Origin: Schizophyllum amplum
Lineage: Eukaryota > Basidiomycota > Agaricomycetes > Agaricales > Schizophyllaceae
NCBI GenBank assembly: GCA_007026445.1
Contig: VDMD01000031.1
Location: 1-64,000, forward strand
Length of the DNA stretch: 64,000 nt
Direction: 5' to 3'
Below are positions 63,214 through 64,000 of this stretch, piece by piece. The translations under genes were made by a program, and so were the position numbers. Every line of letters begins with the position of its first letter. Positions within the stretch are counted from its first letter, which is position 1. The notes beneath the pieces were generated by a model. It was not told where the DNA came from. It saw only the letters and a program-made list of their open reading frames with translations, and did not search any database.

Positions 63214-63511
63214 ATCTCACACGAGCAGTGTATCGAGAATATATGCCGATCAGTTACGTAGAGCAGGTTCGCGGCTTCAAAGGTAGAGAGGCCTTCGGGG
63301 AGACGATGGCGATCTTCAACGTTGAACGTTGATTCAAGGCTGATACTGCACGACAATGACGTAAACGACACGTGCGGTAACGCCATCACGAGGCGTAATA
63401 ATATTGTGACAGTCGCGACTTGCTTTCCGCAACCACTCGGACGCCACCAACTCTTCTCACTGTTTTCGTTCATAACAACCTTCTACATTTCAAGTCGCAC
63501 ATCTTAATTTC

Positions 63512-64000
63512 ATGAGGTTTGGCCTTCCGAGGTCGGCGTCTTCGTCACCGGTGCGATTGTGAGTCTCGACGTGTGTTTCTTGCTCGAACGTGACACGAGG
63601 TCTGTCTAGGGAGACTCGCACTCGTTCCTCTTTCGCGATACCCTCGGACTCGAGCTCTGATGATGAGGACTATACTTCTGAGGAAGACACGTCGACGTCC
63701 GGCGCAGATGACGACTTCACACCGCGGTCAGTCATCCTCCCTCTCAAGGGCCTACCATTTGTAAACAATAAAACAGAAAATCACGTCTAGGACGAAGTAT
63801 CGCGGAACAAAGACATGTAGAAGACACAGTAGCCTCTATACGTCTACGCACACGCCATCACGACCTTTATGAAGAGTGGGAGAAGCAAACCGACGAGATG
63901 CTTTTGTAATTTGATCCCTTCTATAGCTGCGTTTCCGCTTTACTGACCGAATAAATTGCAGAAATCTGCACGCAAAGAGCAGGCGGAGGTGAAGCTCGAG
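63512..64000 (+). CDS. 5' end of an acidic, Ser-rich protein (partial)
   Basis: ATG 63512 opens MRFGLPRSASSSPVRL. After an intron with GTGAGT donor the frame continues ETRTRSSFAIPSDSSSDDED, then an acidic Ser/Glu/Asp run and FTPRSVILPLKGLP. A later block in another frame reads EQRHVEDTVASIRLRTRHHD and LYEEWEKQTDEM, which looks coding; the last bases give ARKEQAEVKLE. The joins between these blocks are not clean, so either an intron is misread or bases are missing. No domain is recognised; the gene runs off the window. Confidence 0.5.

Overview
The window is nuclear DNA of a filamentous basidiomycete, most likely an Agaricomycete and possibly a polypore. The supporting evidence is GC-rich coding sequence, many introns of about 50 nt with GTRNGT donors, two coding first exons that hold only ATG, fungal families such as DUF4246, and a Ty3/gypsy chromodomain retroelement. 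No tRNA, rRNA, CRISPR array or bacterial operon signal was found.

Left part (1-31,080), ordinary housekeeping genes. A low-complexity 3' gene end (1-1,503). GPI13/PIG-O ethanolamine phosphate transferase (minus). Exosome subunit RRP41 (plus). A DUF4246 protein, copy A (minus). Nicotinate phosphoribosyltransferase NPT1 (plus, 12 exons). A zinc alcohol dehydrogenase (minus). A SET-domain protein (plus). Sec61 beta (minus). A RING/coiled-coil protein A (plus). A BIR-domain protein, BIR1/survivin type, with a very long charged helix (minus). A full-length ABCC transporter (minus).

Middle part (31,080-52,440), a nest of mobile DNA. DUF4246 copy B is split inside an exon by a 3,142-bp DNA transposon. 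That element has perfect 38-bp inverted repeats, a TA target duplication and an intact 811-residue DDE transposase with unusual D-D-E spacing. Next to it, a gene for an RNase III-domain protein is split by a 12.7-kb LTR retrotransposon with 434-bp LTRs (no difference found by eye) and a 5-bp target duplication GGCTT. This element carries a 2,186-codon Gag-Pol frame, an integrase broken by two different small inverted-repeat elements, a chromodomain, and a separate unrecognised ~1,000-residue third ORF between pol and the 3' LTR. That third ORF and the unusual DDE transposon are the best candidates for something poorly described.

Right part (52,440-64,000). A possible small multi-exon gene, about 4.3 kb with no recognisable gene but local repeats, a second RING/coiled-coil protein B related to A, an EthD-like (dimeric alpha+beta barrel) protein (minus), and the 5' end of an acidic, serine-rich protein running off the window.

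A recurrent problem is that many conserved genes need one missing base to stay in frame (GPI13 three times, DUF4246-A three times, the ABC transporter several times, and SET, RING-A, BIR1, RING-B and EthD once each). Nearly all slips have the same sign and most sit in short homopolymers or GC-rich runs, so under-called bases are more likely than a wave of pseudogenes. Coordinates below cover whole genes including introns; frames and splice sites were read by eye.
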